Source: Clostridia bacterium (GTDB lineage: Bacteria > Bacillota > Clostridia > UMGS1810). From it: 64,000 nt of DNA. Each line of letters begins with the position of its first letter. Position 1 is the stretch's first letter. This document shows, piece by piece, positions 55,356 to 64,000 of the stretch. The DNA lies in contig JAGATB010000002.1 in the NCBI GenBank assembly GCA_017621495.1, positions 1 to 64,000 of the forward strand, in the 5' to 3' direction. The position numbers and the translations under genes are program-made. The notes beneath the pieces are model-generated. The model searched no databases and was not told where the DNA came from. It saw only the letters and a list, made by a program, of their open reading frames with translations.

Positions 55356-56225
55356 TTATTTGCTTTCATTTTTTACATTATCTGCAATTCCTTTAAGGCT
55401 TTTTGCAATACTCAGCCTGTACCAAAATGCATTTATTGACCCGCCCAGCAAAATCACAAATGCGGACATATATATCCATGTAATCAGTATGACTATACTG
55501 GTAAGAGAGCCGTATATTACATGATATTTGGAGAAGTTGTTTACGTAAAATGAGAAGCCGTATGATGTAACACACCATGCCGTGGTAGTAAGTGCCGAGC
55601 CTGCCGCTACTGCCTTGATGGACAGCTTTTTGTTGGGCAGGTGTTTAAACATAAGCACTATGGCTATAAATGCAACCAGAATTATGGTTATATATCTGGA
55701 GTAGTTCCATACATCTTCTATGTTAAAAAACGGCATAATGTTATTGTAATCAAGCAAAAATCTGGTACCCTCACCAAATATGATAAGCGCAAAACTCAGC
55801 ATGATGAGTATGATGATGGCAATGGCATACATCAGATACATGGCTCTCATTTTAAAGAAATTACGTGTTTCTTTAACACCGTAGAAGCGATTGAGAGCCT
55901 TGGTAAGACTGTTTATGACATTGGAGGTACACCATAGGGCAAGTACCGAAGCTGTTATGATAATGGGCAGACTGCCGGAAAAGCTCAAAAGCAAATCGGT
56001 AATCATATTTTCCATATCCCGGGGCAGGGCTGTGAGCAGATACAAAAGCAGCTCCTGCATGCTGTCGCTTATCAAGGTGGAAATTATAAACAACAGTATC
56101 AAAAAAGGAAATACCGCTGTCAGCAGATAAAAACCCATTTCCGCCGCAAGTCCGGGTACATCGTGCCTTACAAATTTTTTAAAATACATTACTGGGATTT
56201 TAAAAAACGGCTTGTTTTTCAGCAT
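55356..56225 (-). CDS. YihY/BrkB family inner-membrane protein
   Basis: A 289-residue polytopic membrane protein of the YihY (UPF0761, formerly mis-called RNase BN) family. About six hydrophobic helices; the family N-terminus DVPGLAAEMGFYLLTAVFPFLI, the central NSLTKALNRFYGVKETRNFFKMRAMYL written across two stretches, and the ending YGSLTSIVILITWIYMSAFVILLGGSINA in pieces match. Function uncertain; some relatives are implicated in lipid/osmolyte transport. Single gene. Confidence 0.88.
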   Translation of the reverse strand: MLKNKPFFKIPVMYFKKFVRHDVPGLAAEMGFYLLTAVFPFLILLFIISTLISDSMQELLLYLLTALPRDMENMITDLLLSFSGSLPIIITASVLALWCTSNVINSLTKALNRFYGVKETRNFFKMRAMYLMYAIAIIILIMLSFALIIFGEGTRFLLDYNNIMPFFNIEDVWNYSRYITIILVAFIAIVLMFKHLPNKKLSIKAVAAGSALTTTAWCVTSYGFSFYVNNFSKYHVIYGSLTSIVILITWIYMSAFVILLGGSINAFWYRLSIAKSLKGIADNVKNESK

Positions 56226-56352
56226 TATTTGTCGACCTCGCTTATGCAGAGTATTGTTACATTAATTATATAATATATTTCCAAAAAAATCCATAGCTCT
56301 TATTGCGTAAAAATCCACAAAAAATATATTTAATAATAGTTCATTTTGCATA

Positions 56353-56381
56353 TTCAAAAATTTGGGATTTTATGATATACT
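56353..56381 (+). promoter_or_regulatory. Promoter of rho
   Basis: TTCAAA (56353-56358), 17-base spacer, TATACT (56376-56381). Confidence 0.6.
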
Positions 56382-56450
56382 ATTATAGGTATATTTTGCA
56401 ATCACAATTAAAATTATGTAAATTAATAAATTAAACAGGAGAATATTTAT

Positions 56451-57824
56451 ATGGCAGAAAAAAGTAAAGACACTTCCTTGACCCTTGCAGACCTCAGACA
56501 AAAGGCCAAAGAGCTTGGCATTAAGTCGGTAAGCAAATTCAAAAAGAGTGAGCTGGAAGAGCTGATAAGCAAGGCTGAAGCTGAAGCAAAACCACAGGAG
56601 ACCAAATCCTCCGAAAACGAAATTTTAAATTCAAAAGATAAAGTTGATTCCGAACAGGAAGCCCCCACTAAAACCAACAAAACTCCCACTCAAAATCAGA
56701 ATAACACTACAGAAGTCAAAGGCATACTTGATATCCATGCCGATGGTTTCGGATTTTTAAGAGGGGATAACTACCTTACTACTCCAAATGATGTATATGT
56801 ACCGCCTGCACAAATCAGACGTTTTAATCTCAAGACAGGTGATTATATCTACGGCATAGCCCGCCCTGCTGGTGATAATGAGAGATTTGATGCGCTTATA
56901 TATGTCAAGACCATTAACGGCGATACTATAGATAAAACCCTGAAACGTAAACCTTTTGAGTACTTAACCCCTATATATCCCGATGAAAGGCTTAAGCTGG
57001 AGCATGACAGCAACGACTTCGCCGTAAGACTTATAGACCTTCTGGCACCTATAGGCAAGGGGCAGAGAGGTATCATCGTAGCACCGCCCAAAACCGGTAA
57101 GACCACTCTCTTAAAGAGCGTTGCTAACAGCATAAGCATAAATAATCCCGATGTTAACCTGATAGTACTGCTGGTGGATGAAAGACCCGAGGAAGTAACC
57201 GATATGCGCCGTTCCATAAACGGAGAGGTTATATACTCCACCTTCGATGAATTGCCGGAGCATCATATCAAGGTTGCTGAGATGGTGCTGGAGCGTGCTA
57301 TGCGACTGGTAGAGCACGGCAAGGACGTAGTAATCCTTCTGGACAGTCTCACAAGGCTTGCAAGAGCATATAACCTCACCATTCCACCCACGGGCAGGAC
57401 TTTGTCCGGTGGTATAGACCCGGGAGCACTCCATAAGCCCAAGAAGTTTTTCGGCGCTGCAAGAAATATAGAAAACGGTGGCAGTCTCACCATACTTGCT
57501 ACCGCTCTCATAGAGACAGGAAGCCGTATGGACGATGTAATATTCGAGGAGTTCAAAGGTACGGGCAATATGGAGGTTCATCTGGACAGAAAGCTTAGTG
57601 AGAGACGTATATTCCCGGCGATAGATATTTATAAGTCCGGCACCAGAAAAGACGAGCTTATACTTTCTCCTGCAGAAAAGGAAGCCTCATGGGCTATCAG
57701 ACGTTCGCTTAATAACAACCCCATGGAGATAACAGAGAATATCATAAGCAATATAATCCGCACCAAGAGCAACGAGGAATTTATAATGAGACTCAGAACC
57801 TCAAGTAAAAAACAATCCAGGTAA
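56451..57824 (+). CDS. rho: Transcription termination factor Rho
   Basis: A 457-residue hexameric RNA helicase ending transcripts without hairpins. N-terminal SAP-like helix region ([15 protein letters not shown]), a low-complexity charged insert (about 45-85, [11 protein letters not shown] onward), the RNA-binding CSD ([18 protein letters not shown]), then the ATPase with Walker [11 protein letters not shown], Walker B-like [17 protein letters not shown]-loop and R-loop region to the C-terminus. Length typical for Clostridia. ORF begins with AGGAG. Confidence 0.96.
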   Translation: MAEKSKDTSLTLADLRQKAKELGIKSVSKFKKSELEELISKAEAEAKPQETKSSENEILNSKDKVDSEQEAPTKTNKTPTQNQNNTTEVKGILDIHADGFGFLRGDNYLTTPNDVYVPPAQIRRFNLKTGDYIYGIARPAGDNERFDALIYVKTINGDTIDKTLKRKPFEYLTPIYPDERLKLEHDSNDFAVRLIDLLAPIGKGQRGIIVAPPKTGKTTLLKSVANSISINNPDVNLIVLLVDERPEEVTDMRRSINGEVIYSTFDELPEHHIKVAEMVLERAMRLVEHGKDVVILLDSLTRLARAYNLTIPPTGRTLSGGIDPGALHKPKKFFGAARNIENGGSLTILATALIETGSRMDDVIFEEFKGTGNMEVHLDRKLSERRIFPAIDIYKSGTRKDELILSPAEKEASWAIRRSLNNNPMEITENIISNIIRTKSNEEFIMRLRTSSKKQSR

Positions 57825-57836
57825 AAGGTGAATAAT

Positions 57837-60131
57837 ATGCAGAAAACAAATAAGAAAAAGACAGCATCATCAAAAAATGTGAAAAAAACGGTTAAATCCT
57901 CACCCAAATCGGGCAATAATGTAGAAATCGTATCTATATGTCTTGCCGCACTTGCAATTATACTTTTCGTATGTGTATACACCAAGCAGGCGGGTAAGCT
58001 GGGCGAGGTGGTATCCTCTGTTATGCTCGGTACAGTGGGTATAGGCGCATACATATTGCCTGTTATGATAATAGGTATGGTAGTGCATTTCTTTGCGAGT
58101 AATGCACTTGATAAGAAGAAAAAGTATATTTTACTGGGTGTAGCTTTCGCAGATTTCGCTGCCTTGTGCCATATGATATTTGCAGGCAAGGTAGCCTTCG
58201 AGAATGCATACAGCTACAGCTGCAAGCATCCGGGCGGAGGCCTTGTGGGAGCGATAATCGCTAAGCCCTTGCAGGCACTTATGGCAGATGTGTGCACGTA
58301 TATCGTACTTATAGCTGTGATGGCAATTATGCTTGTGCTTGTGTTCAATGTATCATTTTCAAAGATATTTGTATACGTGTATAATAAAATCAGACTTGCC
58401 GTAACCGAAGCAAAAACCGAATTGGAGGAAGCGGAGGATGCTGAAGTGCCTCAACGCAAGACCGCTGTCCCCAGGGCGAAGAAGGCATCTGTCAATGATG
58501 ACATACCATTGCCGGAGCCACCGCCGGAGAAGCAGTATTGGGATAGTGAGCCGCCTCCGGAATTTGAAGAACCGGAAATCAATATATATAACGACAGAAC
58601 CAATGAAAAAGAGAAAATATCGGAGGACGAAAAGCAAAATCTCCACGACGAGATTGAAAGTGAAATCGCAGAAGCAAGTGAGCTTATGGAGTACAACTAT
58701 CCTTCACTTGACCTTCTGGAGGAGCCCGATGATCCCTCAACTGCCAAGGATATGAGCAAGGAGCTTAAAGAAAACGCCATCAAGCTCGTAGACACCCTGA
58801 GAAGCTTCCATGTAGATGCTCAGGTAGTGGAGATTAGCTGCGGACCTACCGTAACACGCTACGAGGTTAAACCTGCAGCCGGTGTCAAGGTGAGCCAGAT
58901 TACCAACCTGTCAAAGGATATTGCGCTTAAACTGGCAGCTAAGGGCGGTGTAATGATTGCTCCCGTTCCGGGTAAATCCACCATTGGTATAGAGATTGCC
59001 AATGCCAACCCCAGTAAGGTAACCTTAAGAGAGGTTATAGAGTCAGATGAATTCAAAAATCACAAGTCCAAGCTTGCTGTGGCACTGGGCAAAGATATCA
59101 GCGGTGCACCGGTTATCATGGACCTTGCAAAGATGCCTCACCTTCTCATAGCGGGTGCTACGGGTGCCGGTAAGAGTGTGTGCATTAATACTCTCATAGT
59201 CAGTCTCATGTATAAGGCTGACCCCAATGAAGTAAAGCTGGTTATGATAGACCCCAAGCAGGTAGAATTGGGTGTGTACAACGGTATACCGCATCTTCTG
59301 ATACCGGTGGTAAAGGATGCCAAAAAGGCTACAGGTGCGCTTTCGTGGGCTGTACAGGAGATGACTGAGCGTTACTCTACGTTTGAAAAGTACAATGTGA
59401 GAAATATCCAAGGCTATAATGAGCTTATGGAGGCGGAGGGTACCCCCGAAAACAAGATGGCTTCTATAGTTATCATCATAGATGAGTTTGCCGACCTTAT
59501 GATGGTGGCTCCCGGTGATGTAGAGAACTATGTCTGCCGTATAGCACAGCTTGCCAGAGCTGCAGGCATGCATCTGGTAATTGCCACTCAAAGACCGGTT
59601 GTTAAGTTCATTACAGGTAATATCAAGGCAAACGTACCCAGCCGTATATCCTTCATGGTAGCAAGTGCCAAGGACTCCATGACGATTCTTGACATGGGCG
59701 GTGCGGAAAAACTCGTAGGTAAGGGCGATATGCTCTATATGCCGGTAGGAGAGACCAAACCTGCCAGAATGCAGTGTGCATTCGTGTCGGACGGCGATGT
59801 TAAAAAGGTAGTGAGTGCTGTTACAGAAAACTGCGAGGCAGTATATGACCCCTCGGTTATAGAACAATTGGAAAAAGACGAAGAGTATAATCCCGACGGT
59901 GCAGACCCCGGAGATGCAGATGAACTCCTGCCGGAAGCTATAGAAATGGCAGTAGATAACGGTCAGATATCCACTTCGCTGCTGCAGAGACGTTTCCGTA
60001 TAGGATATAACCGTGCCGGAAGCATCATAGACCAGATGGAGGCAAGAGGTATAATATCGGGTCTTGACGGCAATCGCCCCAGACAGGTGCTCATAACCAG
60101 AGACCAATATAATGAAATGCTGATGAAATAA
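57837..60131 (+). CDS. ftsK: FtsK/SpoIIIE family DNA translocase
   Basis: A 764-residue DNA pump. The ATG at 57837 follows AAAGGTG; a GTG at 57828 is part of that site. Four N-terminal membrane helices (about 25-180), an acidic/proline linker (about 190-300), then the motor: alpha domain, Walker A GATGAGKSVCINTL at about 440, Walker B IIIIDEFADLMM, and a C-terminal gamma winged helix (about 700-764, TSLLQRRFRIGYNRAGSIID) that reads oriented DNA sequences. It clears chromosome ends at division and, in spore formers, packs the forespore. Which of the two names applies cannot be told. Confidence 0.95.
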   Translation: MQKTNKKKTASSKNVKKTVKSSPKSGNNVEIVSICLAALAIILFVCVYTKQAGKLGEVVSSVMLGTVGIGAYILPVMIIGMVVHFFASNALDKKKKYILLGVAFADFAALCHMIFAGKVAFENAYSYSCKHPGGGLVGAIIAKPLQALMADVCTYIVLIAVMAIMLVLVFNVSFSKIFVYVYNKIRLAVTEAKTELEEAEDAEVPQRKTAVPRAKKASVNDDIPLPEPPPEKQYWDSEPPPEFEEPEINIYNDRTNEKEKISEDEKQNLHDEIESEIAEASELMEYNYPSLDLLEEPDDPSTAKDMSKELKENAIKLVDTLRSFHVDAQVVEISCGPTVTRYEVKPAAGVKVSQITNLSKDIALKLAAKGGVMIAPVPGKSTIGIEIANANPSKVTLREVIESDEFKNHKSKLAVALGKDISGAPVIMDLAKMPHLLIAGATGAGKSVCINTLIVSLMYKADPNEVKLVMIDPKQVELGVYNGIPHLLIPVVKDAKKATGALSWAVQEMTERYSTFEKYNVRNIQGYNELMEAEGTPENKMASIVIIIDEFADLMMVAPGDVENYVCRIAQLARAAGMHLVIATQRPVVKFITGNIKANVPSRISFMVASAKDSMTILDMGGAEKLVGKGDMLYMPVGETKPARMQCAFVSDGDVKKVVSAVTENCEAVYDPSVIEQLEKDEEYNPDGADPGDADELLPEAIEMAVDNGQISTSLLQRRFRIGYNRAGSIIDQMEARGIISGLDGNRPRQVLITRDQYNEMLMK

Positions 60132-60157
60132 TAAATAAATATATGAGAGAAGAGGCT

Positions 60158-60261
60158 GTAAATGAAGTCATGGCAGACGGGGACGGCAGGTAATTTTGTC
60201 ATGTAAAACCTTGGTTTTATGCGGCAAAATAGCTCCCTTCCCCCGGATGTTGATATTTTAC
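60158..60261. other. Structured intergenic element after ftsK
   Basis: GTAAA...GGGG at the left pairs with CCCC...TTTAC at the right, around a hairpin ATTTTG..GTAAAACC/GGTTTTAT..CAAAAT. Shares the words GTCATG, ACGGCAG, TAATT and GGATGTTG with the hairpin at 25398-25464. It has no gene. Confidence 0.55.
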
Positions 60262-60288
60262 AATTACATTATTTTACATTTATTTCCA

Positions 60289-60317
60289 TTGACAAAAGGT
60301 GTATAATTGTATATACT
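60289..60317 (+). promoter_or_regulatory. Promoter of ssrA
   Basis: Perfect TTGACA (60289-60294), 17-base spacer, TATACT (60312-60317). Confidence 0.8.
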
Positions 60318-60360
60318 ATATAAGCATCTTCGCAGGATGTACGAATCCTCGTTATTATAT

Positions 60361-60707
60361 GGGGTCGCAATGGTTTCGACGGGGGTTTTGAAGTCAGAGG
60401 AGCGAGCAGCGGCGGGCACCGCTTTATCAAGCCTAACTTTAAAATTAAACGCTAACGATAATTTAGCTTACGCTGCCTAATTAAAGGCGGCCGTTCTTAC
60501 CTGAAGGACCACGGTCGGGATAAGAGCGTCATCGAGTGGTGAACGTGAGTGTGCAAAGCTTTGAGCACACCATGAACAATGAAGCTACTGAGCATTAAAG
60601 CTTGTTTGCGGGCTTTAATGTAAGGGAATGCAGACCACAAACTGCGCTCGGAGAGCCTCCGATGGATGAATTTTCGGACAGGAGTTCGATTCTCCTCGAC
60701 TCCACCA
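60361..60707 (+). ncRNA. ssrA: Transfer-messenger RNA (tmRNA)
   Basis: A 347-base tmRNA. It starts GGGGTCGCAATGG with the family TTCGACGG, and ends with the T-arm GGAGTTCGATTCTCC and encoded CCA (GACTCCACCA), so 5' and 3' ends can pair as an alanyl acceptor. The internal tag frame reads ANDNLAYAA then stop at around 60450-60480. It rescues stalled ribosomes with SmpB and tags the product for decay. It is a frequent integration site for islands; the next genes are an accessory toxin-antitoxin pair, but no integrase or attachment repeat is seen. Confidence 0.97.
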
Positions 60708-60752
60708 ATGAATTTCACGTCCGTTGAGGACGTAAGGAAAGAGGTGTTTATA

Positions 60753-61043
60753 ATGTTAACCATAGACCAGATTTCAAATGCGGCTAAAATCATTGCTATA
60801 GAATATCCTGTTGTAAAAATACAACTGTTTGGCTCTTATGCTGAGGGTAAAAACACGCCCGAAAGTGACGTTGATATTCTTCTTGAATTTGATTCTGTAG
60901 CTGTGGTTACATTATTAACCCTTTGCAGAATAAAAAACAGAATGGAAGAACTGTTGAATGTTTCTGTAGATGTGGTAGTTTTACCTATTCCGGAGGATTC
61001 ATTAATTGAGATAAATAAGGTGGTGCCTCTGTATGCAGCATAG
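60753..61043 (+). CDS. mntA: MNT-type nucleotidyltransferase antitoxin
   Basis: A 96-residue minimal nucleotidyltransferase. The ATG at 60753 follows AAAGAGG; the frame extends back into tmRNA but that part is not a gene. LFGSYAEGKNTPESDVDILL holds the GSxxxG and DxD signature. Members neutralise the HEPN toxin by adding nucleotides (AMPylation) to it. It overlaps the HEPN gene by 11 bases. More AT-rich than its neighbours. Confidence 0.88.
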   Translation: MLTIDQISNAAKIIAIEYPVVKIQLFGSYAEGKNTPESDVDILLEFDSVAVVTLLTLCRIKNRMEELLNVSVDVVVLPIPEDSLIEINKVVPLYAA

Positions 61044-61377
61044 AGACTACATAACATTAAAAAAGATAATGGATGAATCAAATATTGCCATCCAACTTTT
61101 AGGTGATACTGATTTGGGTGCATTTATGGAAAGCGAACTTCTAAAGCGTGCAATTGGGATGACCGTAATAAATATCGGCGAGCTTGTAAAAAACCTTACC
61201 AATGAATTTCGTGTTTCTCATAGTACAATTCCGTGGAAAGAAATATCCGGTTTTCGTGATATTGCTGCTCATAAATATAAAACGCTTGATATGAAAATAG
61301 TATATAATACTGTTAAATATGATATTGTTGATTTGAAAAATAATGTTGAAATCATTTTTAGTAAGGAATTTGAATAA
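61033..61377 (+). CDS. hepT: HEPN-domain (HepT-like) toxin
   Basis: A 114-residue all-helical HEPN protein (DUF86 type). The RX4H ribonuclease motif is at RDIAAH near residue 75, followed by KYKTLD; a Tyr is nearby, the residue modified by MNT partners in the family. With MntA it forms a type VII-like toxin-antitoxin pair that cleaves RNA. Start overlaps the MNT gene (11 bases). Confidence 0.88.
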   Translation: MQHRDYITLKKIMDESNIAIQLLGDTDLGAFMESELLKRAIGMTVINIGELVKNLTNEFRVSHSTIPWKEISGFRDIAAHKYKTLDMKIVYNTVKYDIVDLKNNVEIIFSKEFE

Positions 61378-61517
61378 CTGATTGGGACACCTATTTAAGG
61401 GTGTTTGTCTCCAATATCGAAAAATACGTCATAGCTAAACTATAAATATTGATTGTCGCATTACTTATTTTGTATCAAATCCCAAAATTTGTAAACCCTA
61501 TAACCGGAGGTGCTTTT

Positions 61518-63014
61518 ATGGAAAAAAGGCTTAAGGTTATAGGGTCGTTTTTTTTGATATGTGCGTTGGTGCTTGTTGCAGCGCAGGCACGTATCTGCTT
61601 TTTTAAAGGTGATGAATATTCTCGCAGCGTGGCTTCTCAGCGTACGCAGAGTCTGGAGGTTAAGTCTTACAGGGGCAAATTTTATGATAGAAATATGATC
61701 CCGCTGGTGGAGTACAGCACAGGCTCATTTTATATAGACGAGGATGGCACCCTTACCAAGGAACGAGGGGTTAAGCTCCCCGATATGACTGTGCGATATG
61801 GCAAAGACAGGACGGCAAGCCATCTTATAGGCTATGTCAATTCCGACGGAGAGGGTGTCAGCGGTCTGGAAAAGGTCTTTGATTCTGTAATCACAGCCAA
61901 AGAAGCACTCAAGATAAATGTAATAAAAAGTGCCGACGGCAAGGTGCTCCATAAGATGGGTATGAGTGCCTCCGATAAACCACATACGGCGGACAGCATA
62001 AAGCTTACCCTGGATTCACATATCCAGAGAATATGTGAGCAGGCGCTCAGAGACGGGTCTGTAACCGGGGCGGCAGTGGTGCTCGATGTCCGTTCTTTTG
62101 ATGTGCTTGCTATGGCGAGCATGCCGGATTATGACCAGAGCAAAGTGGCAGACTACGTAGAGGAGGAGGGCAGTGAGCTGGTGAATCGTTGCCTGTCTCA
62201 GTACAATGCAGGCAGTATATTTAAGATAATCACCCTATCTGCAGCGTTGGAAAACAACAAATTAAGATACAATTATTTCTGTGACGGTGCCCTTGAAACC
62301 CCGGGCCATGTTTTTGGCTGTCATAAATATGACGGTCATGGCTTCCTTGCACCGCAGGATGCCTTTGCCGCTTCCTGTAACTGTGCTTTCTATATCATGG
62401 GAGCGGATATGGGTTCGGAGACAATCCTGGACACAGCAAGGCAGTTTGGCTTGGGTACAGAGCTTGTTAACTTAGAGGGCATTGAAGAAATGAGCGGCAA
62501 TATACCTTTAAAGAATATTTACGGATATCTGGAGTCTGTTAATTACGCTATAGGGCAGGGAGAAATCCTCCTGACACCCTTGCAGGCGGCAAATATGGCT
62601 TGTATTGCTGCAAACAACGGTATCCGCGGCACCATAAACATAGCCGATGCCGTGTGCAGCGATGAGGGTGTGATAAAGCAAAATTTAAGGCAATCGGGTG
62701 AGACCAGAGCCATAAGCTACAGTACTGCATTGTATTTGCAGGACTCTATGCGCAAAGCCGTAACAGAGGGTACAGGTGCCTCTCTTGCGGACAGCCCGGC
62801 GAGGATAGCAGGCAAGACCGGTACAGCGGAAACCGGCTGGTATGAAAACGGTCAAAACCTGGTTCACGGCTGGTTTTGCGGATATTTCCCCTATGATAAT
62901 CCCAAGTATGCCATGGCAGTTTTAGTTGAGAATGGCGGCAGCGGGGCTCTGAGTGCAGCACCGATTTTTAAAAATATTGCAGAAGAAATTATTAAAATTT
63001 ATCCTATGGGGTAG
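61518..63014 (+). CDS. Class B penicillin-binding protein (SpoVD/FtsI-like transpeptidase)
   Basis: A 498-residue transpeptidase. The ATG at 61518 follows GGAGGTG; an upstream in-frame start lacks a site. One membrane helix (about 10-28), a dimerisation region (from YRGKFYDRN), and transpeptidase motifs SIFK (in NAGSIFKII), SCN (in AASCNCAF) and KTGT (in GKTGTAETG). No PASTA domain. It is shorter than PBP2 and lies alone between TA genes and polA, so it may be a spore-cortex or a minor wall enzyme. The exact role cannot be told. Confidence 0.85.
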   Translation: MEKRLKVIGSFFLICALVLVAAQARICFFKGDEYSRSVASQRTQSLEVKSYRGKFYDRNMIPLVEYSTGSFYIDEDGTLTKERGVKLPDMTVRYGKDRTASHLIGYVNSDGEGVSGLEKVFDSVITAKEALKINVIKSADGKVLHKMGMSASDKPHTADSIKLTLDSHIQRICEQALRDGSVTGAAVVLDVRSFDVLAMASMPDYDQSKVADYVEEEGSELVNRCLSQYNAGSIFKIITLSAALENNKLRYNYFCDGALETPGHVFGCHKYDGHGFLAPQDAFAASCNCAFYIMGADMGSETILDTARQFGLGTELVNLEGIEEMSGNIPLKNIYGYLESVNYAIGQGEILLTPLQAANMACIAANNGIRGTINIADAVCSDEGVIKQNLRQSGETRAISYSTALYLQDSMRKAVTEGTGASLADSPARIAGKTGTAETGWYENGQNLVHGWFCGYFPYDNPKYAMAVLVENGGSGALSAAPIFKNIAEEIIKIYPMG

Positions 63015-63074
63015 AAATGTTCATAATTTTATGGTAAAATAGTAATATATTTGTTTTTTTGGGGAGTGATGCAT

Positions 63075-64000
63075 ATGAAAAAATTATTAATAATAGATGG
63101 AAACAGCATCATAAACCGTGCATTTTACGGCATAAGACTTCTCACCAATAAGCACGGTATGTATACCAACGCAATATACGGATTTTTAAATATAATGTTA
63201 AAGCACGTAGATGAATTAACGCCCGACTACATTGCAGTGGCTTTTGACTTGAAGGCACCTACCTTCAGACACAAGATGTACTCACAGTACAAAGCTCAGC
63301 GCAAGGGCATGCCCGATGAGCTCAGGATGCAGATGCCTGTGATGAAGGAGATATTAAGGGCTATGAATATCACCATCCTGGAGAAGGAAGGCTACGAGGC
63401 AGACGACATCATAGGTACGGTAAGCCGTATGTGTAAGGACAGCGAGGTTGAGTGCTTTATCTTAACAGGAGACAAAGACGACCTGCAGCTCGCCACAGAC
63501 ACTACCAAAATCCTCCTTACCGTAACCAAGGGTGGTGCTACAACCACCACCGAGCTTGACTCCGATGATGTGGAGGACACATACGGTGTTACTCCGGAGC
63601 AGTTTATAGATGTCAAGGGCCTCATGGGCGATACCTCGGACAATGTTCCCGGAGTCAAGGGTATAGGAGAAAAGACTGCATTTGAATATATCAAAAAATT
63701 CAAATCTATAGAGAATCTCTATGATAATTTGGATGATGCCATAGTAAAGCCTGCTGCACGTCAGAAGCTCATAGACGGCAAGGATATGGCTTATCTCAGT
63801 AAGCAGCTCTGTACCATTGACAAAAGTGTGCCCCTGGAATTTACCATAGAGGACGCAGCTGTTAAAGAATACGATACAGATAAACTCACCGAGCTTTACA
63901 CCAACCTGGAATTTAATGTATTTCTTAAAAAGCTGGGTGGCACTTCTGATAAGAACACCCTTAAAATCGCACCGCTTAAAGTAATGAATAGTGCCCGGGA
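63075..64000 (+). CDS. polA: DNA polymerase I, 5' part (runs off window)
   Basis: Only the first ~308 residues are in the window; the frame is open at the last base. The ATG at 63075 has GGGGAGTG. The 5'-3' exonuclease (FEN) domain is complete: LLIIDGNSIINRAFYG, FDLKAPTFRHKMYSQYKAQR, EADDIIGT, ILTGDKDDLQL (acidic metal ligands), GDTSDNVPGVKGIGEKTA (helix-hairpin-helix). It fills Okazaki gaps and repairs DNA. Polymerase domain beyond the window. Confidence 0.93.
   Translation, partial: MKKLLIIDGNSIINRAFYGIRLLTNKHGMYTNAIYGFLNIMLKHVDELTPDYIAVAFDLKAPTFRHKMYSQYKAQRKGMPDELRMQMPVMKEILRAMNITILEKEGYEADDIIGTVSRMCKDSEVECFILTGDKDDLQLATDTTKILLTVTKGGATTTTELDSDDVEDTYGVTPEQFIDVKGLMGDTSDNVPGVKGIGEKTAFEYIKKFKSIENLYDNLDDAIVKPAARQKLIDGKDMAYLSKQLCTIDKSVPLEFTIEDAAVKEYDTDKLTELYTNLEFNVFLKKLGGTSDKNTLKIAPLKVMNSAR

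Noticed and set aside
59043..60107. A 354-codon minus-strand frame
   Set aside because: Lies antisense within ftsK; composition and lack of start signals mark it as a shadow.
60361..61377. Prophage or integrative element at the tmRNA
   Set aside because: No integrase, attachment duplication or phage genes are found; polA and PBP follow soon after.

Overview
The window is a stretch of chromosome from a spore-forming, anaerobic member of the Clostridia (Bacillota). The evidence is low-to-moderate GC with strong TTGACA/TATAAT-type promoters and GGAGG ribosome binding sites, the sporulation genes spoIIE, gerM-like and spoVM, the oxygen-sensitive radical-SAM tyrosine lyase ThiH in place of ThiO, a single-chain Gram-positive-type PurL, and gene neighbourhoods typical of Clostridia (dgt-dnaG-sigA, mreBCD-PBP2-minD-like-mgsA). 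The family or genus cannot be fixed from the sequence.

Layout. 1-1.9 kb: a palindromic dispersed repeat, a candidate structured RNA with its own promoter and terminator, an Ig-like membrane-anchored protein and an NlpC/P60 hydrolase. 2-11.3 kb: guaB, dgt, dnaG, sigA, comEA, a two-component system, a GerM-like lipoprotein and murI. 11.2-17.1 kb: a TPP-riboswitch-controlled thiSFGHEDC operon that makes both halves of thiamin. 17.2-17.5 kb: a second copy of the dispersed repeat with a diverged inverted fragment. 17.6-25.2 kb: pth, mfd, a PrsA-like foldase and spoIIE. 25.3-28.3 kb: hairpin elements, then on the minus strand a TIM-barrel/acyl-CoA-synthetase fusion preceded by a T-box-like leader. 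28.6-37.4 kb: U32 peptidase, dut, maf, mreBCD, PBP2, a MinD/TadZ-like ATPase and mgsA. 37.6-46.8 kb: purine genes purE, purM, purN, a purO-like IMP cyclohydrolase, a stand-alone AICAR transformylase, purD and purL. 46.9-50.1 kb: a complete IS1595-like transposon with 8-bp target duplications and a passenger gene. 50.1-51.4 kb: rplJ-rplL with an L10 leader. 51.5-54.8 kb: a P-loop/Asp23 fusion, then three wall/spore-type proteins, a 53-codon membrane protein and a 23-codon spoVM. 54.9-56.2 kb: rpmB and yihY on the minus strand. 56.4-64 kb: rho, ftsK/spoIIIE, ssrA (tmRNA), an MNT-HEPN toxin-antitoxin pair, a penicillin-binding protein and the 5' part of polA.

How it fits together. Most genes are housekeeping (replication, transcription, purine and thiamin synthesis, cell-wall elongation, ribosome), interleaved with sporulation functions. 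The accessory material is the IS1595-like transposon, the MNT-HEPN pair beside tmRNA, and several families of palindromic intergenic repeats. The parts most worth checking are the fusion enzyme with its T-box-like leader, the transposon passenger gene, the promoter-driven structured RNA at 322-537, the dispersed cruciform repeat, the P-loop/Asp23 fusion, and the split IMP-forming step of purine synthesis.
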